Shown here in pieces: positions 37,276-49,500 of a stretch of 64,000 bases of DNA (its first letter is position 1; every line of letters starts with the position of its first letter). Position numbers and translations under genes: made by a program. The stretch covers positions 14,306,501-14,370,500 of the forward strand of contig OZ059896.1 in assembly GCA_964057225.1 (NCBI GenBank), in the 5' to 3' direction. The notes under the pieces are model-generated. The model was given only the letters and a program-made list of their open reading frames with translations. It was not told the DNA's origin and ran no database searches. This DNA is from Auanema rhodensis (Eukaryota; Nematoda; Chromadorea; Rhabditida; Rhabditidae).

Positions 37276-38332
37276 TCAGTCCAGTTCTTCATCAGTGGAA
37301 TATTCCGAATCGCTGACAACTCGTCCTTTGTCCAAACTTATACGTTTCCTGTACATGAAATAAAAAATCAATAAGTTTTTCACTATATATTCACATTAGT
37401 TTTTGTTAGAATATAATTTGTGCATTAGAACCTGATTAAGTTGGTTGTGTTACAAATACAAAACAAAAAATAATATTCATCTAACTTCAGAAACTTACGT
37501 TTTGAGGAATCTTCTCAAAGTAGCAGAATCATAATCCAATCCTAGGATTGTATTTAATTGAACAAAGTTTCCAACAAGTTGGCCATTTTGATAGAATTGG
37601 AGTGACGGTATAGCTTTTTCAGTCTGAAAACATTAGCACACTTTATTTTTAGAAAGCACTTTTATAAAAACTTACAAAAGCTTTAGACATTCCCAAAATA
37701 GTACTGCGAACTCTTACAAACTTGACTTCGGGATAGTCGCAGGCTAGCACTTTACAAACATGGGTTATCTTGTTACAAGCTTCAATATCAGGTTCATACA
37801 ATAGAACACCCAGAAGCTGATCACGACATGAATCGATGATACTAGTGAATTGATGCTAAATTTTTATATTTTACAGTATTCAAGGATTTCAATGTGATAC
37901 CTTTTCAGTTAACTCGGCCATTCTACCCTGGGCAGCTTTACGAAGCTCTTTCAAACGCCGAGCTCTCAAGCTTTCTAAATCTTCTTCATCAGAATCTTGT
38001 GCTGCCAATTCTCGTTCTTCGCGGGTTCCAACTAGAGTTCCTCGTTTAGCTTGTTTAATCAGCTCTTTGGTTTTCTGTTCCTTTTCTCTCTTTTGCTCTT
38101 GAACGAACTCTTTGTAATCATTTAGAACACCCTTTGGTCCTGTATTTCCAGAACCTCCAAACCTGTTCATTACATTAGCCTGATATAAGATAGCAGTGAT
38201 AAAATTTAAAACAAAGCACAAAACCTGGTGCCGATCCTCATCGTTAGCAACAGTCCAGGGTTCATCTTCACCATCAGAACTACTACAGTATCCTGCACAC
38301 TTCCCATCCAACAACTTCGACTCCAAATTCAT
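37276..38332 (-). CDS. PDCL: Phosducin-like protein (PDCL/PhLP1)
   Basis: PhLP1 is a co-chaperone that releases G-beta from the CCT chaperonin and helps assemble G-beta-gamma. The N-terminal part has the family helix-1 motif NTGPKGVLNDYKEF and a charged helix. The thioredoxin-like domain follows: SIIDSCRDQLLGVLLYEPDI, ACNKITHVCKVLACDYPEVK, FVRVRSTILGMSKAFTEKAI, PSLQFYQNGQLVGNFVQLN. An acidic tail (SDSEYSTDEELD) matches the human SEDSDLEID end. There is no thioredoxin CxxC pair, as expected. Four exons; AG acceptor (TATATGTAG) two bases before the ATG. It lies 122 bases downstream of FDXR. Confidence 0.93.
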
Positions 38333-38454
38333 ATCTACATATATTTAGAATGATACTTTCGAAGATAAACAAAACAAGATATAACAAAGAGAATTAACTC
38401 CATCCGAATAGACTAAACACAATATGAAAAAAAAAAACAATTTTATAATCTATC

Positions 38455-40271
38455 TTAATTTTTTTTAATATATTTCTCAAACTCTGTAATTTTTTCTCTT
38501 ATCTTTCCCCTCTCTTTCCCTTTGGATTGTTCTTCTTCATCCATCTCTTTCCATCTTTGCCATGAAATATATGGAACGTTTTTGTCACTTAACAACTTTT
38601 GTACACCACTTTCTGAAAATAAACAAAAAATTTAAATGGCCCAGTTATTGAAAACATACTTCCAGTTCCTTTAACAATGTCTTTCAAAATTTCACTGGCT
38701 ACCACCGCACTTTCTTGTTGCGTATCAACAATGACACCTTTGGGACCATGAGCACACCATCCCGCAGCATAGACTTTAGAGTTGCAATCCATTTGCACTC
38801 GGCAGTCATCTTTCATATTAATCATACCCTTAACCAAAATATTGTTGAATATACAGATTTTTAAACCGGAACCTTTTGGTTTTTGGGAACACCATCAAGA
38901 ACTACGGTTTCGAAACCGATGCTATACACTAACAAACCGCAAGCATGTTCTTCAATATCATTAGTTAGAGAATTTTTAAACCTGAAAGTAAAAACATGAT
39001 AAAAGCTAAACAAGTTCCTTATTTACTTAACAGCTGTGACTCTATTTTCATTATTTGCAACTACTTCTATTGGACTACGATTAAACATAAATTGGCACTG
39101 TTTATCACCTTGAGCAGGACGAATTCCATCTATTAAAACCTGTTAAAATGTTAATAAGAGACTGAAAATCAGCAATGATTAAACCTGTAATAATCTCTTC
39201 TTTCTTCTGTCTTCTGTTTGGACATCAATTTTCAATTGTGCAGCTGTTTCTTCATCCAAATAAACAGAGGTATTCCATGAATTCACTTTGAACTGTTCTC
39301 GAAGTTCTTTGACTGTGAAAGAGATCTGCAAAAAAAAATAGAAACGGCAAAAATTTTGAAGAAAACGAACATCTTTTGGACCACGTCTTCCTATTATTTT
39401 AATACTATTCAAAGCAGAGGATTCCAAAGATTGAATATAGTCCGATGGAACATCAGTTGCTCGAAGTACGCTATTTGGTCCGGCACCTTAAATTTAAAAG
39501 ATGAAAAAACACTTTCAAGAAGCACAACAGACCGGCTGACAAAATTCTAGCACAATCCAAAGCCACATTACCGTTACCAACAATAATGACATTTGGCGAA
39601 TCGAGCAAAGGTACTCTCGCATTTGGAACACCACTATACCAAGATACAAAATCAGAACCCGAAAAAACATTGGTTGAATATTCACCTTAAGGAAAAACGC
39701 TATCATGAAAAATTACAAAACCAAAATACCAGGAATTTTTAATTGCCGAGGCCTATGTGCTCCATATGCTAACAAAACCGCATCATAATTATCTGTTAGC
39801 TCTTTCATTAATATGTCTTGTCCGATTCTCCAATGAAAAAACATTAACAGAATGGATGTGTCTAAACTTACTTCACATTACAAAATAATGATATTCTCTC
39901 TTTATTATTCTCAAACATCTTATCAAAGCCATGTATACAGTTCTTCACCTGAATAAAAATCTTTTTCTTTTCAAAATTATTTTTATCGAAACCTCTTGAT
40001 GATCAGGTGCAACACCGTACCGCACTAGACCAAAAGGAACAGGGGACGCATCGAAAACGTCAAGCTTAGCGTTTGAGCGTCTTATGAGAGATCGACAAGT
40101 GAACAAGCCTTCAATTATTTCAAATTAGAAAAGCTAATTCTTCTGAACATACAAACCAGCAGGTCCACTGCCCACAACTGCTATTCTGGGAACATTTGAG
40201 GAAAAAAATCTATTTGTGGGAGAGGCTATGGAAACTCGAGAATACAATAATGCATAGCCTACTTTATACAT
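38455..40271 (-). CDS. FDXR: Mitochondrial NADPH:adrenodoxin (ferredoxin) reductase
   Basis: FDXR passes electrons from NADPH to mitochondrial ferredoxin for Fe-S cluster biogenesis and steroid hydroxylation. A probable presequence ([20 protein letters not shown]) is followed by the FAD site [13 protein letters not shown], then [20 protein letters not shown] and [32 protein letters not shown], the NADPH site [38 protein letters not shown], and [20 protein letters not shown]. The last matches the GWVKRGPTGVI region, with AHG in place of KRG. About 475 residues in 10 or so exons. The AG acceptor TTATTTTAG sits one base before the ATG, which decides the start over an upstream in-frame ATG. Confidence 0.95.
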
Positions 40272-40272
40272 G

Positions 40273-40274
40273 CT
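40273..40274 (-). promoter_or_regulatory. Probable trans-splice acceptor for FDXR
   Basis: On the minus strand TTACTTATTATTTTAG ends one base before the FDXR ATG and follows the POP7 stop by about 145 bases. A pyrimidine-rich AG immediately before a start codon inside a same-strand gene run is the usual sign of spliced-leader addition. Confidence 0.6.
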
Positions 40275-40417
40275 AAAATAATAAGTAAAATATTTTAATC
40301 CTTTAGCATCGTAAGTATATTTATAGTGTTGACTATATAAAATAAATAAAATCCAAGAAAAAAAGTAATCCAAAACTTTTAACACAATAACCCAAAACCA
40401 ACAACAAAAATAGGAAT

Positions 40418-40929
40418 CTAAGAAGCAATGTGACTCAGCGTTATTTTCACAGCTGATAGTGGACGGTCACGTTGTAAAGCTTCATATTCATCACTATAAG
40501 GAAACAAATCGTCAGTCACCTAAAGCACATTTTAGTTTTCAGAATGAATACTCCAGTAATACCTGAACTGTTGTAGTTTTCATATCATAAACAATAGCCC
40601 CGTTGAATAATTTAGAAACATTTAAAACAAGCACTAAGGCACGATTTAAAGAAGCTCCCATACCATATACTGTTACCTAGAAGATAGAACTCAACTCAAA
40701 TTATAAGATAGACTGTAACCTCATTTGCTTTATTCAGTAATGCATCTTGAATCTTTTGCGATTGCGAGGCAACATTAGTCTTTCTGAGATTAACTTATAT
40801 CTTATTACAGAAAATGAACAATTACTTTGTCACATAAAATACGCTGGGATCTGAAGTGATGGGTGTGGAAACCTTACGCCTCTTAACCTCATATTCAGTC
40901 GAATTTACTCTTCCACTAGTCGATGCCAT
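40418..40929 (-). CDS. POP7: POP7/Rpp20, Alba-domain subunit of RNase P/MRP
   Basis: POP7 pairs with RPP25 and binds the P3 domain of RNase P and MRP RNA, needed for tRNA and rRNA processing. About 120 residues in four exons: an N-terminal basic part with SDPSVFYVTK, then the Alba core VTVYGMGASLNRALVLVLNV (matching EIYIHGLGLAINRAINIALQ in human), IVYDMKTTTVQVTDDLFPYS and LQRDRPLSAVKITL. It starts only 9 bases after the Kish stop codon, with no AG acceptor in between, so its translation start on the messenger is unusual. FDXR follows 146 bases downstream. Confidence 0.85.
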
Positions 40930-40938
40930 GATAAAAGT

Positions 40939-41493
40939 TTAGAAAAACAATACAATAAAGGCCATACAAAAGCAACTGGCTCCAATCCAAGGACTTAGTC
41001 TTTCACCGATACGAGCTAGTTTCCAGAAAATACCCAATAATCTGAAAATATTTGAGGATTCCTAAAGCAATATAACTTAGTAACAAACCCCTCCTTATTA
41101 CGATCAATTAAAGAAGGAGCAAACGCACGAATATAAGCGCACGTACAAATAAGCAAAAGAAGAACGCTTATTAAACTTTGAAAATTAAATATAGCCGACT
41201 AAAATTGAAAATTTTCCCTATTCTTAAACTTATAAGCAACAAACCAGTGTGACAGATTTATTCCCCTTGAAAAGGAGACAGGTATTCTGAAAGTTAATGG
41301 AATACTCTCGCGATTTAAACAAAAATTAAAACACTAGAGACTTTCAGAAATTTGTACTTATACTTATATTATATCTTTATTATTCAAAATATATATTAAA
41401 ACTAATCTATATTTAAATCAGCGATTGATTTGTATTTTGTACGCCAACATATACTAAAGGTAGTGTGAAAAAAAGTCTCGACACGATTACCAT
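40939..41493 (-). CDS. TMEM167A: Kish/TMEM167-A, small Golgi membrane protein
   Basis: Kish is a 72-residue protein of the early secretory pathway. The coding exons read [57 protein letters not shown] and a second membrane helix ending FIVLFF. This is almost residue for residue human Kish-A. No ATG exists in the exon that begins at 41198 (TCGGCT...). The nearest in-phase solution is an exon containing ATG at 41493-41491 followed at once by a GTAATC donor, with a 292-base intron. The product is certain; the start exon is inferred. It heads the minus-strand run and is divergent from RPLP2, with 175 bases between. Confidence 0.93.
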
Positions 41494-41668
41494 TTACAGT
41501 ATCTCTTGTTAAAGGTTTCAGACAAAATTTTTAGATTCCACCTAAAATTATCTGCAGATAGCAAAGTCTCCAATAAGTTTCTATATTGTGTTTACCTCAA
41601 TTCACTTTTCTTTTTCTTGTATTAAGAATGTGTAATGTGCCTAGTCTATCGTAGTAGTTGTAGGTAAA

Positions 41669-42299
41669 ATGCGTTACGTTTCCGCTTACTTGCTCGCCGT
41701 TCTCGGTGGAAATGCTGCCCCAAAGGTAATATATATTTTTTATTTTTTTTTTTGGAATGCTTTCTAGTATTGGTTGAGAAAAATTATTTATTTTCTACCA
41801 ATTTTTTCAAATAAAGTACTTATTTTAGTTATAGGTTGATGACCTTAAGAATATCCTCGCTTCCGTCGGTATTGATGCTGATGCTGAGACCGCTAAACTT
41901 GTCGTTTCCAGACTCCAAGGAAAGACCGTTGAGGAGTTGATTGCCGAGGGAGCCAAGGGACTCGTCTCCGTAAGTTATTTAATAGTATGGAACAAAAATT
42001 TTGCTCATTCAAAAGCACTGATTTTCAACGATCTTAGTTGTTGTCAGCCGTCAACTTGAGCGACATTAATGTTACCGCATTTGGGTGAGGCACTAGATAT
42101 GTATCTTTTGTCTCAATTTCGTTAAGACATTCAACCTTTCTAAAAATTAACTTTTTAGGTTTCTGGAGGAGCCGCCGCCCCAGCTGCTGCTGCTGCTGCC
42201 CCTGCCGCCGGAGGAGCTGCCCCAGCTGCCGAGAGCAAGAAGAAGGAGGAGCCAAAGGAGGAATCCGATGATGATATGGGATTCGGTCTTTTTGACTAA
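41669..42299 (+). CDS. rla-2: 60S acidic ribosomal protein P2
   Basis: P2 pairs with P1 on the ribosomal stalk that recruits translation GTPases. All parts are visible: N-terminal dimerisation helix [57 protein letters not shown], an Ala/Gly-rich hinge, and the conserved acidic end [13 protein letters not shown]. Three exons. Codon use is strongly biased to C-ending optimal codons, unlike its neighbours, as expected for a highly expressed gene. The second intron (about 41971-42158) is longer than usual. AG acceptor (TAGTTGTAG) 5 bases before the ATG. Confidence 0.98.
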
Positions 42300-42639
42300 T
42301 TTGTTATATGAATAATTGTTTCATTAATTGTTAAGAATATACAATTTAATCAAAAACTGTACAGGGATACAAGAAAATACATATTTCATATTCTACAATT
42401 TATAATATTACTGAAAGAAACAGCTAATCATAACCAATAAAAGTTGTGCGGGAGGGGTTTCTTCTGTTAGCCTTTAGTTGATTCTAGAAATTTTCGGGTC
42501 TTGTCCGTAATTACTTTATTTTTCTGAAAACTAGCCGTGAGCATGAAAATATTTTCAAAGAATGTTAAATTTAAGTGATAGTGTACAAAGAACTGTTTTA
42601 CTATTTCCCTTTGAGCTGATCCTTTTTATTCAGATAAGT
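42300..42639. other. Gap between RPLP2 and AUH
   Basis: RPLP2 3' UTR and then a pyrimidine-rich stretch ending TTTTTATTCAG 6 bases before the AUH ATG. No gene is seen. The spacing is compatible with an operon or with a separate promoter. Confidence 0.5.
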
Positions 42640-43848
<1,209 letters not shown>

Positions 43849-43981
43849 ATGATTCACTTATAGTTTCATAGTAATAAAGATAACAAAAATCATATTGTTA
43901 ATATTATATATTTGCCAGTTTGATCTGATTGAGTATCTACCAGAATTAAAAAAAAAAACATTTTAACCATCTTATATCAGA

Positions 43982-45252
43982 ATGAGGTTTTCAACGACTC
44001 AATTAGCTTTGAAATGGGACATATTCTCATCTGTAGTTCTTACTCGATATCCAGTAATTGCACCACCTATGACTACAGTTGAACAGAGGTTTTATTTGCA
44101 ATTTTGGTATCACACAAATAACATTTTTGAAGATATATGGCAACTCAACTAGCAATAGAAAGAGAAAGAAGTTTATTAAATGATTTTGAGCTTAAAACCA
44201 AAAAAGATGAAGAGTAAGTTTTATTATAAATAGTTATATTCTTATATAAATTTAAAAAGTTGAAAGTTTTAACTTACTTTTGATTTGTGAATGATGTGTG
44301 GTTGTTTGCGCACTTAAATGCAACCGCTTCTTCCTCTGTAACTTCGGAAAATGAATTAGTATGTGAATAACACTAGTTCTATGATCTATGTTCTGTTTTT
44401 GTTTATTCGTTCGTTCTCATTCAATTTTTTTAACTTATTTTTCGTATTTCAAGGAATTTGATTAGTTATTTAGGCTCCTCGAGAAAAGAGCTGCGTTAGA
44501 ACGTGAAGGTAAAGAACTCTCAGAACTTGATGGAGAAATTGGCATTACCAATGCTATGAACATTGACGATTGGACTAAAAAGGCATCATTTTTAGATTCC
44601 CAGTTAGTCATAAACCTTTCTTTTCTTTCTTCACATTTCAAATTTTATCCAGGTATAATTTGTCAAATCCAAAACATTATGAAGAAAAAGATGACAAAAG
44701 TCTTCGTAGATGTCTTGATCAGAAATTAGTTCTTATTGTTAAACAGAAATTTGGGGATCCTAAATACTCCAGTCCTTGGACATTACCCCAAACAAAGCAT
44801 AAAGATGGTGAAAGTCTTCGTCAGGTAGTCTGAATTGGTTTCAAGCTTTTCATGTTGTTTGCATGTTTTTAGACTGCCGAGCGATGTCTTGGCGATATTT
44901 CATCAGGAGACTTCCAGGCTACTCTGTATGGAAACGCTCCATTTTCTGTTCATAGTTACAAGTAAATATAACAAATTTTGTTTTTGAGCACATATTGTTT
45001 CACAGGTATCCTAAGCCACTGGCCAAAAAATTGAACGCTGACGGTGCAAAAGTGTTCTTCTACTCTGCATCACTTCATCCTAAGTCTCAATTTGAAGTAA
45101 ATAAGAACGAGGTGTTCAGAAATCATTATTTTCAAAATCATTTATTTTGTCCTCAGGTTACCGATCTCAAATGGGCCAATTCGGATGAATTCTGGTCTGT
45201 AGTTCCCGGCAGAAAATACAAAGAAGCAGTCCAGACTGCTCTCCTTCAGTGA
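43982..45252 (+). CDS. mrpl-46: Mitochondrial ribosomal protein L46
   Basis: mL46 is a Nudix-fold protein of the mitochondrial large subunit. Seen: WDIFSSVVLTRYPVIAPPMT near the start; the helix QLAIERERSLLNDFELKTKK; KLVLIVKQKFGDPKYSSPWT; LPQTKHKDGESLRQTAERCL (Nudix-like block, matching [20 protein letters not shown] in human); GNAPFSVHSYKYPKPLAKKL; and WANSDEFWSVVPGRKY. The short N-terminus shows little presequence. About seven exons, with one longer intron (about 44216-44470). The acceptor TTATATCAG lies one base before the ATG and AUH ends 133 bases upstream, consistent with an operon. Confidence 0.92.
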
Positions 45253-46584
45253 TGACTAGAGTTTTATATTGTTATATTTTCATAAAATGGATATCAATCA
45301 AAGATTATTTCTTTAGAGAAAAATCTTGTTTCTTCAAGTTGAAGGAAAGTTCCTATGTTTTCGTGCTGACAAAAATAAAAAGGAATATTCCAAGTTTTAT
45401 TGATAATTTTAAAAATGACGACATGTTTAAGAATCCTGGGATGACGACAAGAGTACAGTTAGATTTAATCACATGAGCAGAGTATTAAGAGGAGATTTAT
45501 ATATAATTATGTTTTTTCTATCAGAAAGATATTTTACAGTTGGTAATATCAAACAGTGTTCCTTTCTTAACTAGTTGGCATAGTTTCATTCTGCATCTCT
45601 CTCGTCCAGCGATACTCTCGTGCTGACGAACGAACAAGTTGTTTAGTATTTTGTTTGGTTCTAATGCGTTTCGATTAGACTAAAATCGTTTTCGAGTTCT
45701 GCTTTGATGTTGTATTTGTTCCCAAGATTCAACTGACCTCTCTAGGTACATGCTAGGAATCATCTGTCACTATCGTTAGTACTCTATAGCTAGACTATAG
45801 TTCCTTGATACATACGAAATAACTAACGACTAACTATTTCAGTAATTTTGACTTTTGTCTAAAAATGAGAATGTTAAAAAGACATTTGTACTTTTATTTA
45901 TTTTGCATAGATCGTATCAAGACAGTAATGGAGAACAGGCTAACTACCTGGCGTTGGGTAACAACCTGATTTCTAGGCCAAAACAGCCCAAATACCTACT
46001 CTTCATCTCCATTTCTTCTGTCGTATGCTCATCTTGGTCATTGTTTCCTTTTTTGCGCGTCATTCCTTCTATATTCCATCTTTGTGCGGACTTTCATGTG
46101 ATTAGAAACGGCTTATTCAACAAAGACTCATCGTCTATTTTTTTATTTCCGAATGTATTTCATTTGATGGCGTAATAGATATTCAGTTTTTTCTTTTTTT
46201 GGCAACTGAAGTGAAGAAACTGCTTGTTAATAACGAAAAGATTAGAAAAATCATTCTGATAATTTCTAATCCTGAAGGCTCAGCTATGTTTTCTCATCTA
46301 ATAAGTATCTTTGCTCTATTCCGCCATCTGATCTTGGATTTCTACCGCTTATTCCCGTTTCCATTTCTTGAACTTAATTCAACGCTTGATGTATGTTCCA
46401 AATTCTATAAGTCTTCTAGAACATTTTTTTGCAATTGTCATATGTTGTCTATGCCTTTTAGCAGAATTATGAAACATTCAACCAGTAGTTTGATACTGTC
46501 CTGTTCTTGTTTTAATCATGTTACACGAAGCTCTGTTATTAGATTGAATATGAAACTTGTTTAACTTGTCATTTCAGGTCACCA
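45253..46584. other. Non-coding region upstream of the GRAMD4-like gene
   Basis: MRPL46 3' region and then about 1 kb with scattered open frames (for example 45855-46175, 46199-46564) that show no domain or conserved motif. Probably the promoter region or 5' UTR introns of the GRAMD4-like gene. Confidence 0.45.
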
Positions 46585-49500
46585 ATGTCAACGTTTTTTC
46601 TGAATGTACCCGATTCCGAATCAAAGCATCAACGAGAGCGAAGGTTAATAGTCTCAGAGGTGTTTCCATCAAAACAAAGTTTGCAACTTCAGGAAGAGCG
46701 ATGGATGCATTGTACAAGCATTCGTCTCTAATGGACTACGCTCTAAAGAGAAGAAGAAGCATAATCGTGAGAATCGTGACAAAAGCAGAGAGAAAAGGTT
46801 GGTTTTCTACCATTTTTTAAAAAAAAAACTTTCATGAACTTCCAATATTCCTTGCAGTGTTGATCCTGACTCGAAACATAAACGGTTCCGTTTATTTCCC
46901 AGTGGTTTGGATAATAATCTGATCGAAGTTCTAAGAAGAAACTACGATTTAGGTTTGTGAATTTGCGTTATTCTCGTACGATTACTTCATTTTGTTAAAT
47001 TCCTTGACCGATAGCTAATACCCCTATCATTAAACTGCTGCAAACAATAGAAACTCAAGTTCTTTGTACTTTGAAAACTTCGAACAAAAACTTGAATTAC
47101 CTATCCAATTTATCCACTGCATGTCCCTAACGAAACAAAGACAATGTTTTTTTGAAGATTTCCAAACTAAATGACGATAGATAAAACATTTTCGCTTCGT
47201 ACCCAACTGCTATGTACACTATGAAGAGAAACTTCAAGGCAACCATCTGATTGTCATTTTTTCTCTCTTAATCAGTAGAACTCATCTAAATATCTAGAGG
47301 AATGGAGGTGCAAAAGAGAGTTCCACTAGTTTCTTCCGTATAATTACTAGCAACCAAGAAACTCATAAACAAGATAACTTCTGTTCTCCCTTTCTCTCTC
47401 AGTCTCTACCTCTTTCTTTCTTTTACATATTTTCTCTGTCTCGGCGTCTTCTTTTCACGTTTTTCTTAAATCCTCTTTATGGTGAAATGAAAATCAAAAG
47501 GCAAACAAGTGGTGGCAGATATTGCAGATAAGATCGACAGTGACACGAGGCTTTCCTTGAACTGTTGTCTCTTGAAAAGCTAGAAAATTCAAAAACAGCT
47601 TGTTAACATAGAGATTGATCGTTAGCTCTTCATAAAACGATAACAGGGTTGGCTATGACAGAAGAAGTGAAACCTAATTTTCTCTCACTCATCGCCATCA
47701 CCTCATTAGTTTATAAAAAAGGCCGAAAGTCATATTCACTTCTTTCTCTTCGCTTTCCAATGTTCCCAGAAATACTCATTATGCTATTGATAACTATAAT
47801 TTATATAAAACCTACTACATAGAGCATAATATATTTTCATCATACTCTAATTCATTTTCACAAAATTTTCAAAACGGGACCCATTAGAGTGGGAAATTCA
47901 TGGAGACTCATTAGATTTTCAATTTACTTTTCGAAATAAATTAAAGGAGAAAGAAACAGGTGCAGAACACGTCTCATATGATTCAAAAAATGGTCATTTG
48001 TTGATTTCCCTTCGCTTAATTGTGATTAGACCTCAACTTTCGGTTGTTGCCTTCTTCTATTCTTATTCGTCCTACTTTTCTCCAGCTTTTGACACGACTA
48101 CACTGTCGCTAACCAATTTGAAGAAAGTGAAGCTGATACCTTCATTTAATCATCGGCTAGACATATAGATGCTGTCCTTGTTTCTCAATGTCTCTCGGTT
48201 CAAGCGTTTTTGAACTGTCCAATTGTCTTGTTCCATGCCACTATGACCTTGCTGCTTCAATATCGAGGAGAGGAGGTTCATCTCCTCTTCGTCACAATGC
48301 GATGAAATGACGATTTCATGCTATTTGTAACTTTTATATTTGAAATTTGATTTTATGTTCTTGAGGAACGATACTAGTTCTATCATCTCTTTTCATTGTA
48401 TCCCTCTTTGAAGAAAATCTACCTTTTGCTATTTCAAAGTGAAAAAAGGTTTCTATTCTTCACATGGCTGCGCGGCATTGCTAAATATCAGCTGGATTGC
48501 CTAATGCAGCTATAATTCTATATTTTTACGTCAGTGCCTTTGTAATTCACGTCTTTTTTTTAAATAAAATAAATCATGTTGACTATGATTCTATGGATGA
48601 GACTGTCGGAACAACGTGGGAAACTGATGAGATGGTTGCAGGACGAAAACGCATCATCCAAGGCATTGTAATAGATTTCTGATGAAAACATTCTTCGTTT
48701 TTCTGTTTCTTTTCATTTATCCATCTGTCTGTCGTTCATTTCCTCTTATTTCATTTTCATTTATCTCTCTCACCCCCCCCCCTCTCTCCCCACACCATAA
48801 GCAAATTGAAAGAAGCTTTTCCTGTTTATTTGGTCTTTTTGTTGATTATGATTGAAAACGCCAAATTATTCCCTTTTTTGTGCTAAAAAAATTATTTTTA
48901 TCAATTTCAAATATTTTTTTCGGGATGTCTTCTGGAAGAAGATCATTGGTTCGTTATTTCGATATTCTGAAGTTCGTCCTCGACGTGCTTAGACTATTAA
49001 TGTATTGTATATGTTCTCAACTGAAACCTGAACTGTCTAGCCTTATCATCATTTATCCTACCCATTCATATTTTCAAACGTCACATACTGTCCCAAACAA
49101 TTAAGGTTTATTCTACTTATCGAACGCCTCTATATTTGAAGTAACCCTTTCTGGTAATTCTTGTCAATCATGATATGATTATTTCCTTTATTCTTTGTGT
49201 CAACCCACGCCTCCCAATTGGACAATGTTGGGTCAGCTTCATTCCTTCATGAAGAAAACTGTGCGTGTTCTTCTTTTTTGTTATTTTTTAGACAAAACGT
49301 TTTTTTTATTCAACAATGACCAGTAAAATTGAAGGTACTAATGCAGACATAAACTTTGATCTTTACCAGCATTGAAAGGTGCTGATATATCTGATGCCAA
49401 AAATGGTAATGACCTTCTTCTCCTTGTATGGTTGAATGAAAGCTGCTGCAGATGCTTCAAATGGACCGGTTCATTCGATTGGATACTTCTCTCTTACACT

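Noticed and set aside
42034..42255. Minus-strand Gln-rich open frame over RPLP2.
   Set aside because: It is the antisense of the Ala-rich hinge (GCTGCTGCT repeats) of RPLP2 plus intron sequence. No independent support.
48497..48682. Optional exon of the GRAMD4-like gene.
   Set aside because: Two frames are open and neither joins its neighbours convincingly. No domain match.
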